A stretch of 64,000 nt of DNA from Fasciola hepatica (taxonomy: Eukaryota > Platyhelminthes > Trematoda > Plagiorchiida > Fasciolidae): assembly GCA_948099385.1 (NCBI GenBank), contig CANUEZ040000116.1:13641001-13705000 (forward strand), in the 5' to 3' direction. Shown here in pieces: positions 23,701-35,370 of this stretch. A program made the translations under genes and the position numbers. How positions within the stretch are numbered: the first letter of the stretch is position 1; every line of letters begins with the position of its first letter. The notes under the pieces were generated by a model that saw nothing but the letters and a program-made list of their open reading frames with translations, had not been told where the DNA came from and did not search any database.

Positions 23701-24565
23701 GACGTTGAACGACTTCGGGCTTGACTACTATTTCGATGGGTGACAAACTGAGTATACCGGATACTGCGGCCTTCCAATGTGATCAGTGGCGTTCCATTGT
23801 TATAAGTGTTTATCATCCAGGATTTATGATGATCACATTGATGTCAAATAGAAATCAACTATATCCAAACTGGTTACCATGTCTGACCTAGTCGAACCTT
23901 ATGTGGTTTCCCGCTTCAAGTCACATGATCAGTTCCATGATTATTCCCTTGAGGGTAGTAGGCCTTTTGATTATATGGAATCCGCTTCTTCTACTTACTC
24001 ACGCGACAAAGTGAGATGAAATAAATCATTCGGTGGATGGATTCATCCATAGGAAATAATCAAAACAATGTCCTTTGTAGAACCAGCTTGAACGGATCTT
24101 CTTGCTGTATTAGCACTCAGGTTCTCATTGAAAATTCGCCAAAAATCTATGCAGATTTTTGATCAGAACAACAGTAGTGCATTTCTTTTGAGTTTCAGCT
24201 ATAACTCAAACCCAGTAAGCTTGGCTATACATGGAGGCACACTCAGTAGCACCTCAAGGTTTTCCGTCTAACTTTAAACAGTCACGTTTAGTTTTATATG
24301 ACTAAACTCTTTTGCCGGTGTTATACTGTCACTAAGTTATCAAACAAGCCATGCCGACTGAGTCCGGAGAGCCTATCTGTTACCGTGAGCAGCTGACAAC
24401 CGTGCAACCGGAGGGTTACACTTTCACCAGCGACTAGGATAATACTCACTAAATCTTTGTGAGAAAAATTCAAACAAGCTAGATAAACACATTTGCAACG
24501 GGCTTCCGGGGACTTCCAACTACGATCTGAACATTGAAGCAATAACAGATATCACTGGAGTTCTA

Positions 24566-24882
24566 CAATATATGATTCATCACGCAGTATGAATGTTTAG
24601 ACCACTGAAAATCTTGGAAGCACTGTATATCTATTTCATTAAAAGCCATTGTCGGAAGGGTGCTATATCCTGTAGCGTGTAAGTTCAATAGATTATTCGG
24701 AATTAGCCTGGATAGCCTTGTGGTTAGGGCTTTCAATCCGCAACCGTCCAACCCGGGTTCGAGTCCTAAGTGGGGGCTCCTTGGGTGTACACAACTAATG
24801 ATTGCTAACAAGGATGGAACAGCTGCACGGTGCTTCCATGATTTTCGATGATTTGGAAGTTCACATTATATGACGAATCATG
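24566..24882. repeat. Fold-back SINE composite, locus 2
   Basis: The left arm starts ATATGATTCATCACGCAG and contains GAAAATCTTGGAAGCACTGT. The right arm contains the inverse (GTGCTTCCATGATTTTCGAT) and closes with TATATGACGAATCATG. The forward SINE core (about 24,700-24,790) has an A-box-like TAGCCTTGTGGTTAGG and a B-box-like GGGTTCGAGTCC, typical of tRNA-derived SINEs. The reversed core in the left arm is mostly deleted. The spacer GGAAGGGTGCTATATCCTGT matches locus 1. It lies in intron 2, about 260 bases downstream of the S1 exon donor. Confidence 0.6.
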
Positions 24883-25138
24883 TGATGGTAAAGGAAACTG
24901 TCATTTTATATGATTTATCTTTTCATCTGAGAATGTCTTTCCTGTGCGATCGAATAATATGGACACATTCATTTCTCTCTCCCTCCCACTTGTATACATG
25001 CGTACGTCATAAAATGACGTGAAATGTGTTCAAAGTGGTTAGGGTTTCGGAGTTTCTAGAATGCATAGCTTATTGTGATCAATGGAATTTCATGTGCGCA
25101 AACCAATCCGAGGTTGTTTGTGTTTTTGTGTGACTTAC

Positions 25139-25200
25139 TCGTACGTTTCAATGAGGTAGAACAGCCACGAAATCGTACACAACACGATGTAGACGGTAAG
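25139..25200 (-). CDS. Probable S1 exon of the Slo/BK-like channel
   Basis: This is a 62-base exon: 20 codons plus two bases. It is flanked by an acceptor ending GGATAG, with a long C/T-rich tract about 40 bases further upstream, and by a perfect donor GTAAGT. The 20 residues are almost all hydrophobic (for example VLCTISWLFYLIE) and end with an acidic residue, as S1 of BK does (YFID). Joined in phase 0 to exon 1, the AGKIM end of exon 1 completes the S1 helix. An in-frame stop lies directly before the acceptor, so the frame only makes sense if spliced. It is too short to identify alone; the support is phase, order and hydrophobicity. Confidence 0.5.
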
Positions 25201-26149
25201 CTATCCGGGAAGTTCGTGAATGCCGGTGATCATTTTTTTTGGGGGGTGGGGGGGGGAATTGAAGAAATAAAAGAAGCACTGTTAACAAGCGAATGGATTT
25301 TTTTTTCATTTGAGGGTGATTGGAGGATTGAAACTTCCATCCCAAAGGGGGGAAGTGACAATTTTATGAGCTATTTGCTGTTAATTTGGATTTATACAAA
25401 TAATGATGACGATTATGGAGGCACTTAGCGATGAACTCGGAAAATGCTGTTGCTTCAACTGAGTGAATGATTCTAACTGGATTGAAATAAACAAGTACAG
25501 ATTACGTTTCTTGCTTGTTATTATTCTGCGAGAATGCACAAAATGGTCGCGACTGAAAAAGACAATTTTTTTTAAGTTGCTTACGGAACGATGCAGCATA
25601 TACGATAACTTAGCGGAAATCATACGATACACGAATGATGGAGTGCGATAGAAGTCCCTATAACACCATTCCAGGAATACTATGACTGACTTCTTAACAT
25701 TTTGATCCACGTGACTGATACCTTTTTGTTGACATTTTCTGTGGTGCAAGCAGATAAAATTACATAACTGCATGATGTATAGCACAGTGACTATCCGGCC
25801 AACACATTGGCAGGCAAAATGAACAATGAGCGATCAGGTGCGGACGACAAGCAAATCAATTTTTAGACTGTTCAAGCAAATATGTGGACGTCAGCTAAAC
25901 CGTGATAAGCATCTGAATCACTAAGTTGAATAGGTGACAAAGAGTTATTGAATGAGTCCGGTTTGCATTTCAACAAAAAATGGCCAAGTGAAAAACAAAA
26001 GAGATTTTCATCCAGTTACATAAATCGAGCTGTTCAAAGTTTATATCTTGTAATTATCACTGTCATCATTTTTGTTAAGAAGTATAGTCCGGAAAAACAA
26101 TTGCTTTTTTAGTAAATTACTCACAAGACGTTAAGAGATCACGTGATAG

Positions 26150-26645
26150 GCCATGAACAGAAGACCATGAGGAATGACATCAAAATAAATACTTATCACG
26201 GGCAAGGGTTCGTCACGATGAAATAACCCTTATCCTGCGATCCATTTCTTTAGCCCAAAGCGTCTAGGTGACAGGACTGCAAATTCATTCGACCTTGGCT
26301 AATTCTCGGTCATGGAAGTTGAAGAGCTTGAGCCAAACGCTTTTGGGCACAAAGGCCAGCAGTCAACTTCCTTATTCCAACTGCTAGCCTATCATTGGAG
26401 TGAGCATTTGAACAATCTTACATTTATTTGAGAGGAAAAGGTAAACAGCTGGGAAATCTATGTCCGAATTCAGCCGTTGTCCTGTGTTTATCAAGTGCAC
26501 TAAGATTATGCTGCTCATCGAACCTGTTTATCGCTAACGTAACGAGCTTCGGTGGTGCTCCTTAATTTGAGGGAATAGCTTCCGTGCAGTTTGACCCACG
26601 TAATGTGTCAAAAGCACATCTGAAACAGTCTAACGTCCCCTACAC
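26150..26645 (-). mobile_element. 5'-truncated Penelope-like element, 3' end only
   Basis: This segment is similar along its length to 33,290-33,780, the 3' part of the larger PLE. Shared landmarks include the cysteine-less end of the GIY-YIG domain in many broken frames, the run around AAACGCTTTTGGGCACAAAGGC, and the block near GTTCGTCACGATGAAATAACC. No RT is present. Stops interrupt every frame. Truncation at the 5' end is usual for PLE copies. It lies in intron 1. Confidence 0.55.
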
Positions 26646-27680
26646 TATATACAAGTGACCGATAGTGAATTAGTGAGAAGAAAATTATTTCGCAGTGAGA
26701 ACAGTTACCTAGTTCGGTTTATCGAATTAAATCTCATCTAAAGCCTGTCGAAAGTCCAACTGGAAACCGTAAGAAGGACAGATGTTTTTATTACCTTGTC
26801 GTTTAAAGACAATACTTGAAGGAAATTTTCAGCCGACTGCAGCGGAGAGAAATTTATGACACGTTCAAAGTCCACATATTATTTTGTGTTTTTCGAGATC
26901 AGGGATAAACTGCCGATGCTGACCTTATCGGTGTATACGGTTTCATGTGTTTGTGATGGATCTTATTTAGGCACAGTATTTTTCACTCGAATTAAAGAAT
27001 TTCTGTCTAGTAAATCGGATCGGCAAACAGCTTGATCTTAGCGTACCATTTAAATGATAAGCTAGGCATTCTACGGGCATTATCATTCTGTTTGAAATAA
27101 CTTTCTTAAGCCTAGAGAGCGATCAATCTTTAGCCGAGGGGAAGAAATGCTTTAGTAACCTAGAGACGTCGAATTTTGTTACTGATTCGATTCTGCAAGT
27201 TTTCGAAACAAATTTATCCACACTGCAAAGGCTGACTTTCTCTACAGTATGACACCTTCAAGACTATTTCAGCAGTATATTCTAAAATAGAACAACCTGT
27301 TTTATATTGTAAGTGATCGTGCACAGCGAAGACTATAATGACCGGTCGTGCAAATTCACTGATCAAGTGGCTGATTGGATCAGAGATACATTCGGTAGTA
27401 TAAATGATGAATCGTTGTGTAAAGAAAATTTAATTACTCCACTACACAAATTGTACCACAGGAATCATTTCCCTTCATAAGTCGTCAATTATTGCTTCTG
27501 GTTATTCGTATTAGATGTTAGCCTGCAGATAATTGACTACGTGTCAGTATAGTTCTGTACGGCATCAGGTGACCGGTTGCAGTTGAACATGTACAAACTG
27601 GAATCAACATTCCCACGAGATCAGTGGCTCTCAGGTCGCTCAACTGTCGCCATCATGCACCGTCAGACAAGACGATGTTC

Positions 27681-27690
27681 GTGTGCGTGC

Positions 27691-27730
<40 letters not shown>

Positions 27731-27732
27731 AT
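27681..27732. repeat. (GT)n microsatellite, with GC-containing start
   Basis: A GTGTGCGTGCGTGCG start followed by a pure GT run in intron 1. It produces Val-Cys open frames that are not genes. Confidence 0.95.
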
Positions 27733-29049
27733 GTTTGTGTTGTGCGTGTCAAACTTGGCCAGATAAAGGATTTGTTGACCAGCTGCTCATTTTCACTGGG
27801 AAACACTTGACTGGTTATGATGATGAGCTGAGTATTTCTACTGACAATTACTAACCCGGAGATACGTGAGTAGAAGATGGCCAATGGAAAATGGCCGTGA
27901 ACCGAAGATTTTTTGTTGTACTGTTTTCATAGATGAACATTCCAAGGACAAGTTCGGATAAAGCACGTGATCAACTCGACGAAGATTGTCATCTATTTGG
28001 GGAGGGCAATGAGAGTGCCACGTTTCCGCATTGGAAAATGATGCTCACACGTTCACTGTTGTGTGGAGTGCAATAGATTTCGCTGAGAGGTATGAGATAT
28101 CACGTGACTTAGGTTCCAATGTGCGATAGGCGTTCATAGCCGCGTAATGATAGGGAGTTGTGGAATCCATGCTCACGATTCACGGAACCATTTATTCATC
28201 AGGGGGAAAGCGAATGCAACTGTCCAGGCTCATTATAGGTAAGTGATCAAATTATCGTTCTCATTTGACTGTTAGTATGCATGTACGATTGTTGTGATTC
28301 TTACACGGGAACAACTCCCATCCGCTATTTGACCACTGAGTTCAATAAAGACGAGCCTTTAAAGAAAATGACGAAGATTCATTGCCTAATGCTGCTTACA
28401 ATAACTTAAGGTGCTGCTACTGTTCGAAACTAAGATTAATCAATTGCATAAACTCATGAATTAATAGACTTAACTGCCTCATCTATATAAGTTGAAGAGC
28501 TTATCAGTTCATAGCGCCTTGACCTTCAAATAAAGGTTATATGTATCAGACAATAACGGCCGGCCTGTATACCGGAAAACTGGTGCTCGAACGTTGTAAG
28601 CTTGGTCATCCGATGAGACACATACTGAGCTTTGGGTTCATGGAGCTTTCTGAGGCGGAACACTGGTCTTTGCACGCTTCAATACAGCCCAAGAAAAGTT
28701 GGAAAACTGACCCTTGTTCAGCTTGACCGTATTACCCCGGGCTATCAGTCCGATAGGCCTCCGTACTTGATGCTTTTCAAGTGCAATGCTCTATCGGGTG
28801 TATGAGGGCATTCCTCGAGTTGTGGCAAAAAAGCAAACATGTTAGCTGGCGCCTTATCAGAGAAAGCAGTCAGGCGACGAATCAACCTCACTGGACGCAC
28901 CTGTGGTATACCTTTGAGCCCCCAAAAGCCAAAGTACTGTTATAAGACTGGAATGAACCTGTGCCTGCAACAACATTGTGTTAACCTTCTGGAAGTATCG
29001 ATTATTTTAAATACCCCGAAAGTTTGATTACTGCTGGAGGTGGGGTTTG

Positions 29050-29695
29050 TGGAGAAATCACATCGTGAATAGCAAGAACCGCTTTCAACCACGTGCAACC
29101 TCTGTGGTGCCACTGTGAAATACTGCTGCCTCTTAAGCGGCGGGTGTGTACCGCCGCGGTTCGTAGTCTTTTCTTTCAGGGTTGCGAGACCTGGCCACTC
29201 AGCGTTGAAGATGCTCAGCGGCTTTCCGTGATTGGCCACCGGAGTCTTCGAAATACTGCTTACGGCTGGTGGGAACATCGAGTGCACCGTGATGTTATGG
29301 GTCACCGAGTGTTGGGTGCAGATGGCCACCATTGGACCAAAGTAGACGCTCATCATTGTTTCTATTACCTCCGCCATGTTCTGTGTGAGCCTGTCCATCG
29401 TCTTCCTTTCTGAGTTCCATTCGCTTGTGCTGGGCAAGGCTGAAGAAGCATTGGCTGCAGTCAGGTTACGACTTGGTGTAGAGGTATAAAGGTGTCATCG
29501 GCATTCACTTTGTTTGGAAATTCTTTCCTTCCTGGTTGGAGCCAAGGGGTGAGGATTATAGCTGGTTAAGGACTCTGGTGGATGTTGCTGAGAATATGAA
29601 TCAGTTGTGCCAAAGTATTTACGTGAAAATCCCGTTCACCCTGAACATGCAATACCACCCCAGTGTACATCCTTCCGCCTATGTTTATTGTTGTT
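29050..29695 (+). mobile_element. RTE-like LINE fragment (RT C-terminal region)
   Basis: One open frame of about 106 codons carries CTAAVRSLFFQGCETWPL and EDAQRLSVIGHRSLRN, then RVLGADG and LRHVL. These are the conserved blocks after the RT domain of RTE-type LINE proteins common in flatworms (AAVRSVLLYGCETWPLR.ED, RL.VFDHRCLR). A shifted frame continues through a Trp-rich end to about 29,640. The start of the RT is absent. It faces a second fragment of the same family 0.5 kb away in the opposite orientation. Confidence 0.65.
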
Positions 29696-30199
29696 AATTT
29701 GATGCCTCGTTTTATTTCAAGCCTTTATAAAATGCACACAGATATAATTATTTCAGAAACAAAAGTTTCTTGTGCTTTGACTGTACAGAATACTTTTTCT
29801 TCATTTGTTTAAGACTTTCACACAAAAAACCACTGTAACATTACAGCCGAAAGATGATGGAGAACAAGAGAACAAAACATTTCCCCCCATTAGAAGGTTG
29901 ATTGCCAACTCGCCCGTGTTTAATTTAACTTACTGAACTGCTGGAGTAATTCGAATTTATTCCAGATTCCAGGTGAAGCATCATCATCATCATCGTACAG
30001 CGTTAAACAGTAGGGCAAGCCCCACAAACCACTGCCTTTCTCACCATCTTGCACGTTGAATTAGAAAGTATGAATATACAAGATGGACAGGGAGTGGACC
30101 TACATGGGTGGGAAAAGAAAAGAATGCCCTAATAGCTAACACACGGAATACACAGTCTAACTGTACAAACGCACATTGATCGATCGTTCTGATTCGACA

Positions 30200-30960
30200 G
30201 AAAGTGACAACACGATCACCACTGTTCACGGTTCGCTGCCATATCCTTCATTGTCTTCAGCCAACTTGTTGACGGATCTTTTGGACCCCAACCACGAAGA
30301 CGTGAAGCACCTACTTTTCTTAAGTCTGCTGTACATTTTCTCATTCCTCGCTGCCACGTCATCTGTTGACCACCACGTGGTTTCTTCCACTCCCTAGGAG
30401 GGGTGGAGAATAGGACTCGGTATGGTAGACGTGTGTTTGCCATACGTAACGTGTCCCAACCAACGAAGTCTACTAAGCTGGATACGCTGTGACAGAACGT
30501 TCTCTGAATTAGTACCCAATACTCGCTTTCTCACCTCATCGTTGCTTACTCGGCTATTCCACCCAATCCTAGCGATACTACGTAAACATCGATGGTCGAA
30601 AACCTCAAGACGACGAATATCTTCAGCACGCAGACTCCAAGTTCCGCAACCATACAACAAAACTGAACGCACAGTATACGAGACCTTTCAACTTCAGTGA
30701 AATATCAGGTCGGCGCCACAAGTGCTTCAGTCCAGCGTACGCCTTGTAACGTCACCTTGCACTTTGAAGGTGCAAAGCGCATGCCGAATGGAGCTACAGC
30801 TCTTGCGAGATTATCTAGTGCACGCTGAGCATGTTCCGTGGATTCGAACAAGCAGACAACGTCGTCTGCGTAATCTAGGTCACATAGCTTTTCACTATTT
30901 CCTAGTTCGACGCCTACATCCTGAAGATTTTGCACACCAATTTAAATTGCCGGGATGTAG
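30200..30960 (-). mobile_element. RTE-like LINE fragment with YADD box
   Basis: The reverse transcriptase motif LDYADDVVCLFES (30,860-30,900) and FGMRFAPSKCKV define RT motif C and the following region. A gap of frame leads to RSVLLYGCGTWSLRAEDIRR and EVFDHRCLRSIARI, then RLRWLGHV, then the terminal Trp-rich block (GWGPKDPSTSWLKTM). The order is the same as in the fragment at 29.05-29.7 kb, which it resembles. At least two frameshifts are needed to join the parts. It is inactive, sense to the host gene and located in intron 1. Confidence 0.75.
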
Positions 30961-31509
30961 CCACCACTGAATATCCAATGAAGGAAGTGTTGTCGAATAG
31001 GGTAGCCCCTGTGGGTTGCTTTATGTGTCCCAAAGAAGACCAAGTGGGAAAGATATGTGGAAAAACTCATTTTAAATACTCCTCGTGACATGCTTTTTTG
31101 ACATTGATTGACATTGATTGTAGCAGTTATTAACAAAACTTATTGTGAAAATTCGAGTCCTAATTTATTCATTGGAGGAGTTTTAGCTTATTATTAGAGC
31201 AGTGGTTTCAGCATATTTTCACGAAAAGTACAAAGACCGTTTCTACTCGCCAAAACCGGCTAACAGCCCGAATAAAACTTCATCCTTGCTAAAACACGAG
31301 CAACGAACCGGAGCTACGGAATTTCTATACAGGGAAAAATTTTGAGAGAAAAAGTCGAAACTTGGCACAGGTCGACGAGTGCAATTGGCTAGGAGGGAGG
31401 TCACAATACAACGGTTATGAACAGTCAGCAATGATCTTTTCGGCAAGTGCAAGGGATGCAATGCTATTATATGCGTATCACATAAGTTTGATATGATATC
31501 TCATAGGTC

Positions 31510-33260
31510 TTTATCAGAAGTAAGACAGATGATGATGCACAAGCTTGTACAAAGAATGATGTAGTCCTCTTTTGCTAGGCGAGGGAAGATTGCGGGGGAA
31601 CAACACAGAATTATAGAGAATATATACTGGTGTCCGAAGGAAGAATTGACAGACACCGAAGCACTGAGCTTTCGAAGTTAACGAACTTGAAAGGATCATT
31701 GAGGCAATTTTTCCCAGCCGTATTTTCGATATGCGAAGACCAGTTGAATTTTTCTTGTAATGAAAGGCCAAGCTGGCTCACAAGAACAACAGAGTTATAG
31801 GTTGCGCTATCTTCTATAAAACGTCACCACAAAGTGGAAAAATGCACTCTCGGCACTGAACACTGATTCACGCAAGACCAGATTGATCAGAACTTGTGAA
31901 TAATTTTCATAAAACTCATCTAGCTCGGACTGCTGGGACACAGGCCGAGAAAAAACACCGTCATTGGCATACCGGAAAAGACTAGCTGAGTGGGTTAGGG
32001 TTAAGTCTCTAATGTAAGTAGGGAACAAATTTGGAGAAAGAACAGCCCCTTGAAGAACAGTGGAATTGCTCAGAAAAAACTCCTAGAAACTTTTATTTCA
32101 CCTGTGGTTCATTGCGTTCTTCCCGAAAAGTAGTCTTTCAGTCAATTAACTAAGTGAGGCTACTGAAAGGTTCCATTTTTTGAGGAGCAAGGATCGTGGT
32201 ACACTGTCAAACTCTGATGTGTAATCGAGGAAGGTACACCTAACTGATTTATTCAAATCGTCGGGGGATTTCACAATGAACCGAGCTACCGCGTCAATCA
32301 TTGAAAGCCGAGGTTTGTTCGGAAGCTGGTATTCATCAGTGGGACTTCTGACAGTGCCTTAAAGACACTGAAGTGCAAATTCAACTAGTTTCCAAGCCGA
32401 CAAGGAAGTGCTACTGGGCAAAAATCCTAGTTTTCTGTTTGGTTGCATGGCCTCTTATCTATGGGAACGCTTGTGATATGACGTCAATAGTCAGTAAAGG
32501 GGAATAATTCACGTGAATGGTGAATAACAGAAGTCACTAGTTCATAGAGCTGTCTAGCCCCATGATTAAGTATTATCAAAGATAGACCGTCTGGTTGAAA
32601 GGCTTTGACTCTCAGTGCTGGAGAATCCTTCAATTTCAGAATTAGTAGATTCGGAAAAGATCCTTCGAGTGGTGAATTAATTAAGTATTCAGATGATCCG
32701 TAACCACGTCATCATAGGAGCGACTTTTCTTCTGACCACGGAGTATCTTTGTTTGTATTTGATCAGAATTTTGTGTAGACAGAGTTTTGACAACTCATCC
32801 AATCAAGGGGATGGAAAAAGAACCGTTGCATATCAAAATTGCCAAGAAATTCTGCGGATACTCGTGCGAGGTTTGTGAGGATTTAGGCCAGATAAGAAAC
32901 AATAGAATTTTTGCAGATGTTGCTGCGACAGGTTATGGATCGGAAAGAGAAACATGTGGAATCGAGGGAGTTAAATTTGGTTAGATGACTAAGTAAAGAG
33001 TGAGTGCTGTCTGCAGGTATCCTTTAATTGAACGTTTCACGCACGGCCACGTGCAGTTCGCACAATTTTGCAGATAGTTCAGCTAGGGGTATGAAAGATA
33101 CCCGACTGAAAATAGATGAACCTCTGAGAAGAATTTTAAGATCTTTCAGGAGACCAGCGAAAACAATGAGGGAAGTGTTAATGAGAACGAAAATGTCTGA
33201 AAAATACCCATTGTATCATATAGAAATCCACTTTGACGAAACAAATGTTTTCCAGTGATT
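31510..33260 (-). mobile_element. CR1/jockey-like LINE remnant with RT domain
   Basis: Minus-strand translation gives, in order: a pre-RT region with few stops (33,258-32,700); the palm start ALRVKAFQPDGLSLIILNHG (about 32,610); FLDYTSEFDSVPRSLLLKKW, the motif A region (about 32,190); VLQGAVLSPNLFPTYIRDL (about 32,040); FRYANDGVFSRPVSQQSE, a decayed YADD box; and LRKLSASVSVNSSFGH followed by LCCSPAIFPRLAKEDY (about 31,600). The second catalytic motif has Asn for Asp. Several frameshifts and stops show decay. Its C-terminal part resembles the LINE at 8.2-8.4 kb. Confidence 0.7.
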
Positions 33261-33289
33261 CATTCTCAAACCGTTTACAGATTACATGG

Positions 33290-35370
33290 GAGACATTGAA
33301 CAAAAAATCATGCGGATGGACATGGAATAAACACTAGTCACAGGCAGGGGTTCGTCAGCAGTCAAGTCGTCCTTGTCATGTGATGGGTTTATCTAACTTG
33401 CGCCCTCTGGATGACAGGACTTCAGATTCACTCGGCCTCGATCGATCCTAGGCCATGAAAATTGAAGTGCCTGGACCAAACTCTTTCGGGCGCAAAGGCC
33501 GGGGGTAGGCTTCCCGACTCCGATTGCCTACGCTACCCCTAGAGTGCGCAACTGAACACCTTTTAGTCTGTTTGGGAGGAAACGATACACAACTTTGAAA
33601 ACACTGTCTGAATTCACCTGATGTCTGATGTCAACTATGCGCGCTAAGATTGCGCTGTTTATTGATCCGGTCTGTCCTTGGCCCAACCAACGTGGGTGAT
33701 GCTCTTTGATCCGAGTGGATAGCTGTCGTGCAGTTCAACCTACATGCGAAGCGTCACGAACACATCTGAAAGAGTATACAACCATTGATGAGATCAGTAT
33801 CTGCAATCTGTACTTGTTCTGAATCTGTATTGGAGGAGCACCTCGAAACACACTACTCTAGGTGACTGCATTGAAAGTGTTCTGAATTTTTCTCCCCAGT
33901 CGTTGGTTAAGGGCTTCACTCAAATTGCCGACTTTAAGTAAGAAACTAATAAACAGGTCTTTCTTCTTCACGGTTTCTTCGGTGATTTTAGGCACTCTTT
34001 GAATAATATTTCTTTTAGTAAACGAACCCGGATAACTATTCTCACGTAGAATGTTTCTTATGAGCATCATTTTGGAACAAATTTTTCTCGCTCTGAAAGC
34101 CAAATATTTCACCAGGTTTCGCTTCTGTTGCATACTAAGGAAACCGTTAAAATTGAAATAATGACCTCCCCATGTTTGCTTTCGGTATACCTTTTGCTGG
34201 ATCGGATCACCTTCCGTTCTCGTAAGGGTCACATTGAGGAACGGTAGTTGGTTGTTAACTTCGCGCTCAGTTGTAAAGCGTAATGCTTCGTGTGCTTTGT
34301 TAAATTTTAATTGCACGGAATCTAGGTTACAAGTAGCGTCAGCTACATAGAATATGTCGTTCACATATCAATAGTAATGTTCAAAACTGTTAATTGTAGA
34401 CTTCTGCTTAGTTCGTTCTAATATTGTTAGGACTGCCTCGGCACGGAGTGGACCTAGAGGTGATCCCATAGCCACACCATCTCGTTGTGTGTACAAAGTC
34501 CTGTGAAATCGGAACTGAAAGTTAAATATGTATCGAAACAAGAGCTCCCGCAAACCTTCCAGTGGTAGACCGATTTTTGTGTTGTCTTCTTTTATGTAAT
34601 TCAGGACGAAATCAGTGGTTTCTAATACTGGTACCTCTGTGAATAGAAAGTCGAAGTATAGAGAAAACATTATTTTGTCTTGTATATTGGCATCCATTAT
34701 TCGTACTATAAAATCAAATGTATCCCTGAGGCTATGCGTAGCTATATGTTTTCTTATTGGTTCAAAAAGCTCAGATAACCAACGAGCGACAGTATGATAG
34801 GGTGGATTTGTCATTGGTTGTATAGAACGAATCGGTGCTCCAGGTTTGTGGATCTTAGGAAGTTTGTACAATCTGGGAATCGTAGATCTTGTAGGCCTTA
34901 GCTGCTCATACACTTGGTTGGTGGCAAAACTGGTATCCTTCACTTGTTTCAAGGTAGTGGTTATTTGGTGCTCAGCTTGTTTAATTGAATCTTACTCGCC
35001 AGAACAACTATTGAATTTGGTTTCATCGTTCAGAATTTCTTTGAGTTTTCAATGCAGTCCCGTTTAGCCATCAATATTAGTCAGCTTCCCTTGTCAGGCC
35101 TATTCAGTATGATATCTTTGTTACCCTTTAGTTCTTTCAATGCATCCAAATATCCCTTTAGACGGGTCTTTGAAGTCTGGGTTTGATTTCTCAGTGTGAG
35201 TGGCAAGTGTTCACTAGTGTTGACTTCACTTCTTCTAAGCCTTTATTAGACGTTGGGAGTAAAGAGTCTCAAAATGGACCTCATAATCAAACTTGTCAAC
35301 ATTTCTGGTAGATACACAGAGCTTAGGACCTAGTGAGAAGCGAATTATGCTCTGTTTAACTTTGAAATGC
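33290..35370 (-). mobile_element. Penelope-like element: RT plus GIY-YIG domain, degenerate
   Basis: This is the best preserved mobile element. From 5' to 3' on the minus strand: an N-terminal motif with SLGPKLCVSTRNVDKFDYEV; KELKGNKDIILNRPDKGS with a stop and a frameshift at about 35,045-35,080; STIPRLYKLPKIHKPGAPIR (34,870); FTEVPVLETTDFVL; DGVAMGSPLGPL (34,470); then HYY, an in-frame TGA (34,368-34,370) and YVNDIF, the motif C. The frame then stays open to 33,858. Beyond it the GIY-YIG-like endonuclease region reads YSFRCVRDASHVG, a stop, then TARQLSTRIKEHHPRWLG. LPKIHKP and GSPLGPL are diagnostic of PLE reverse transcriptases. Loss of a catalytic Asp (YVND for YVDD) and the stops make it inactive. 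Confidence 0.85.

Larger units (their letters stand above)
15230..25138 (-). other. Intron 2 of the channel gene (about 10 kb)
   Basis: It lies between the S1 exon and the loop exon. It contains the ATT array, the second fold-back SINE, a (CT)n tract near 19,235 and a TCTGTC-rich imperfect tract near 20,500-20,545. Otherwise nothing was recognised; the short ORFs show no motifs. Confidence 0.4.

Noticed and set aside
27577..27884. Val-Cys and Thr-His repeat proteins
   Set aside because: They are produced by the GT microsatellite.
28940..29437. 165-codon minus-strand frame
   Set aside because: It is antisense to the RTE-like fragment, whose plus-strand motifs are clear.
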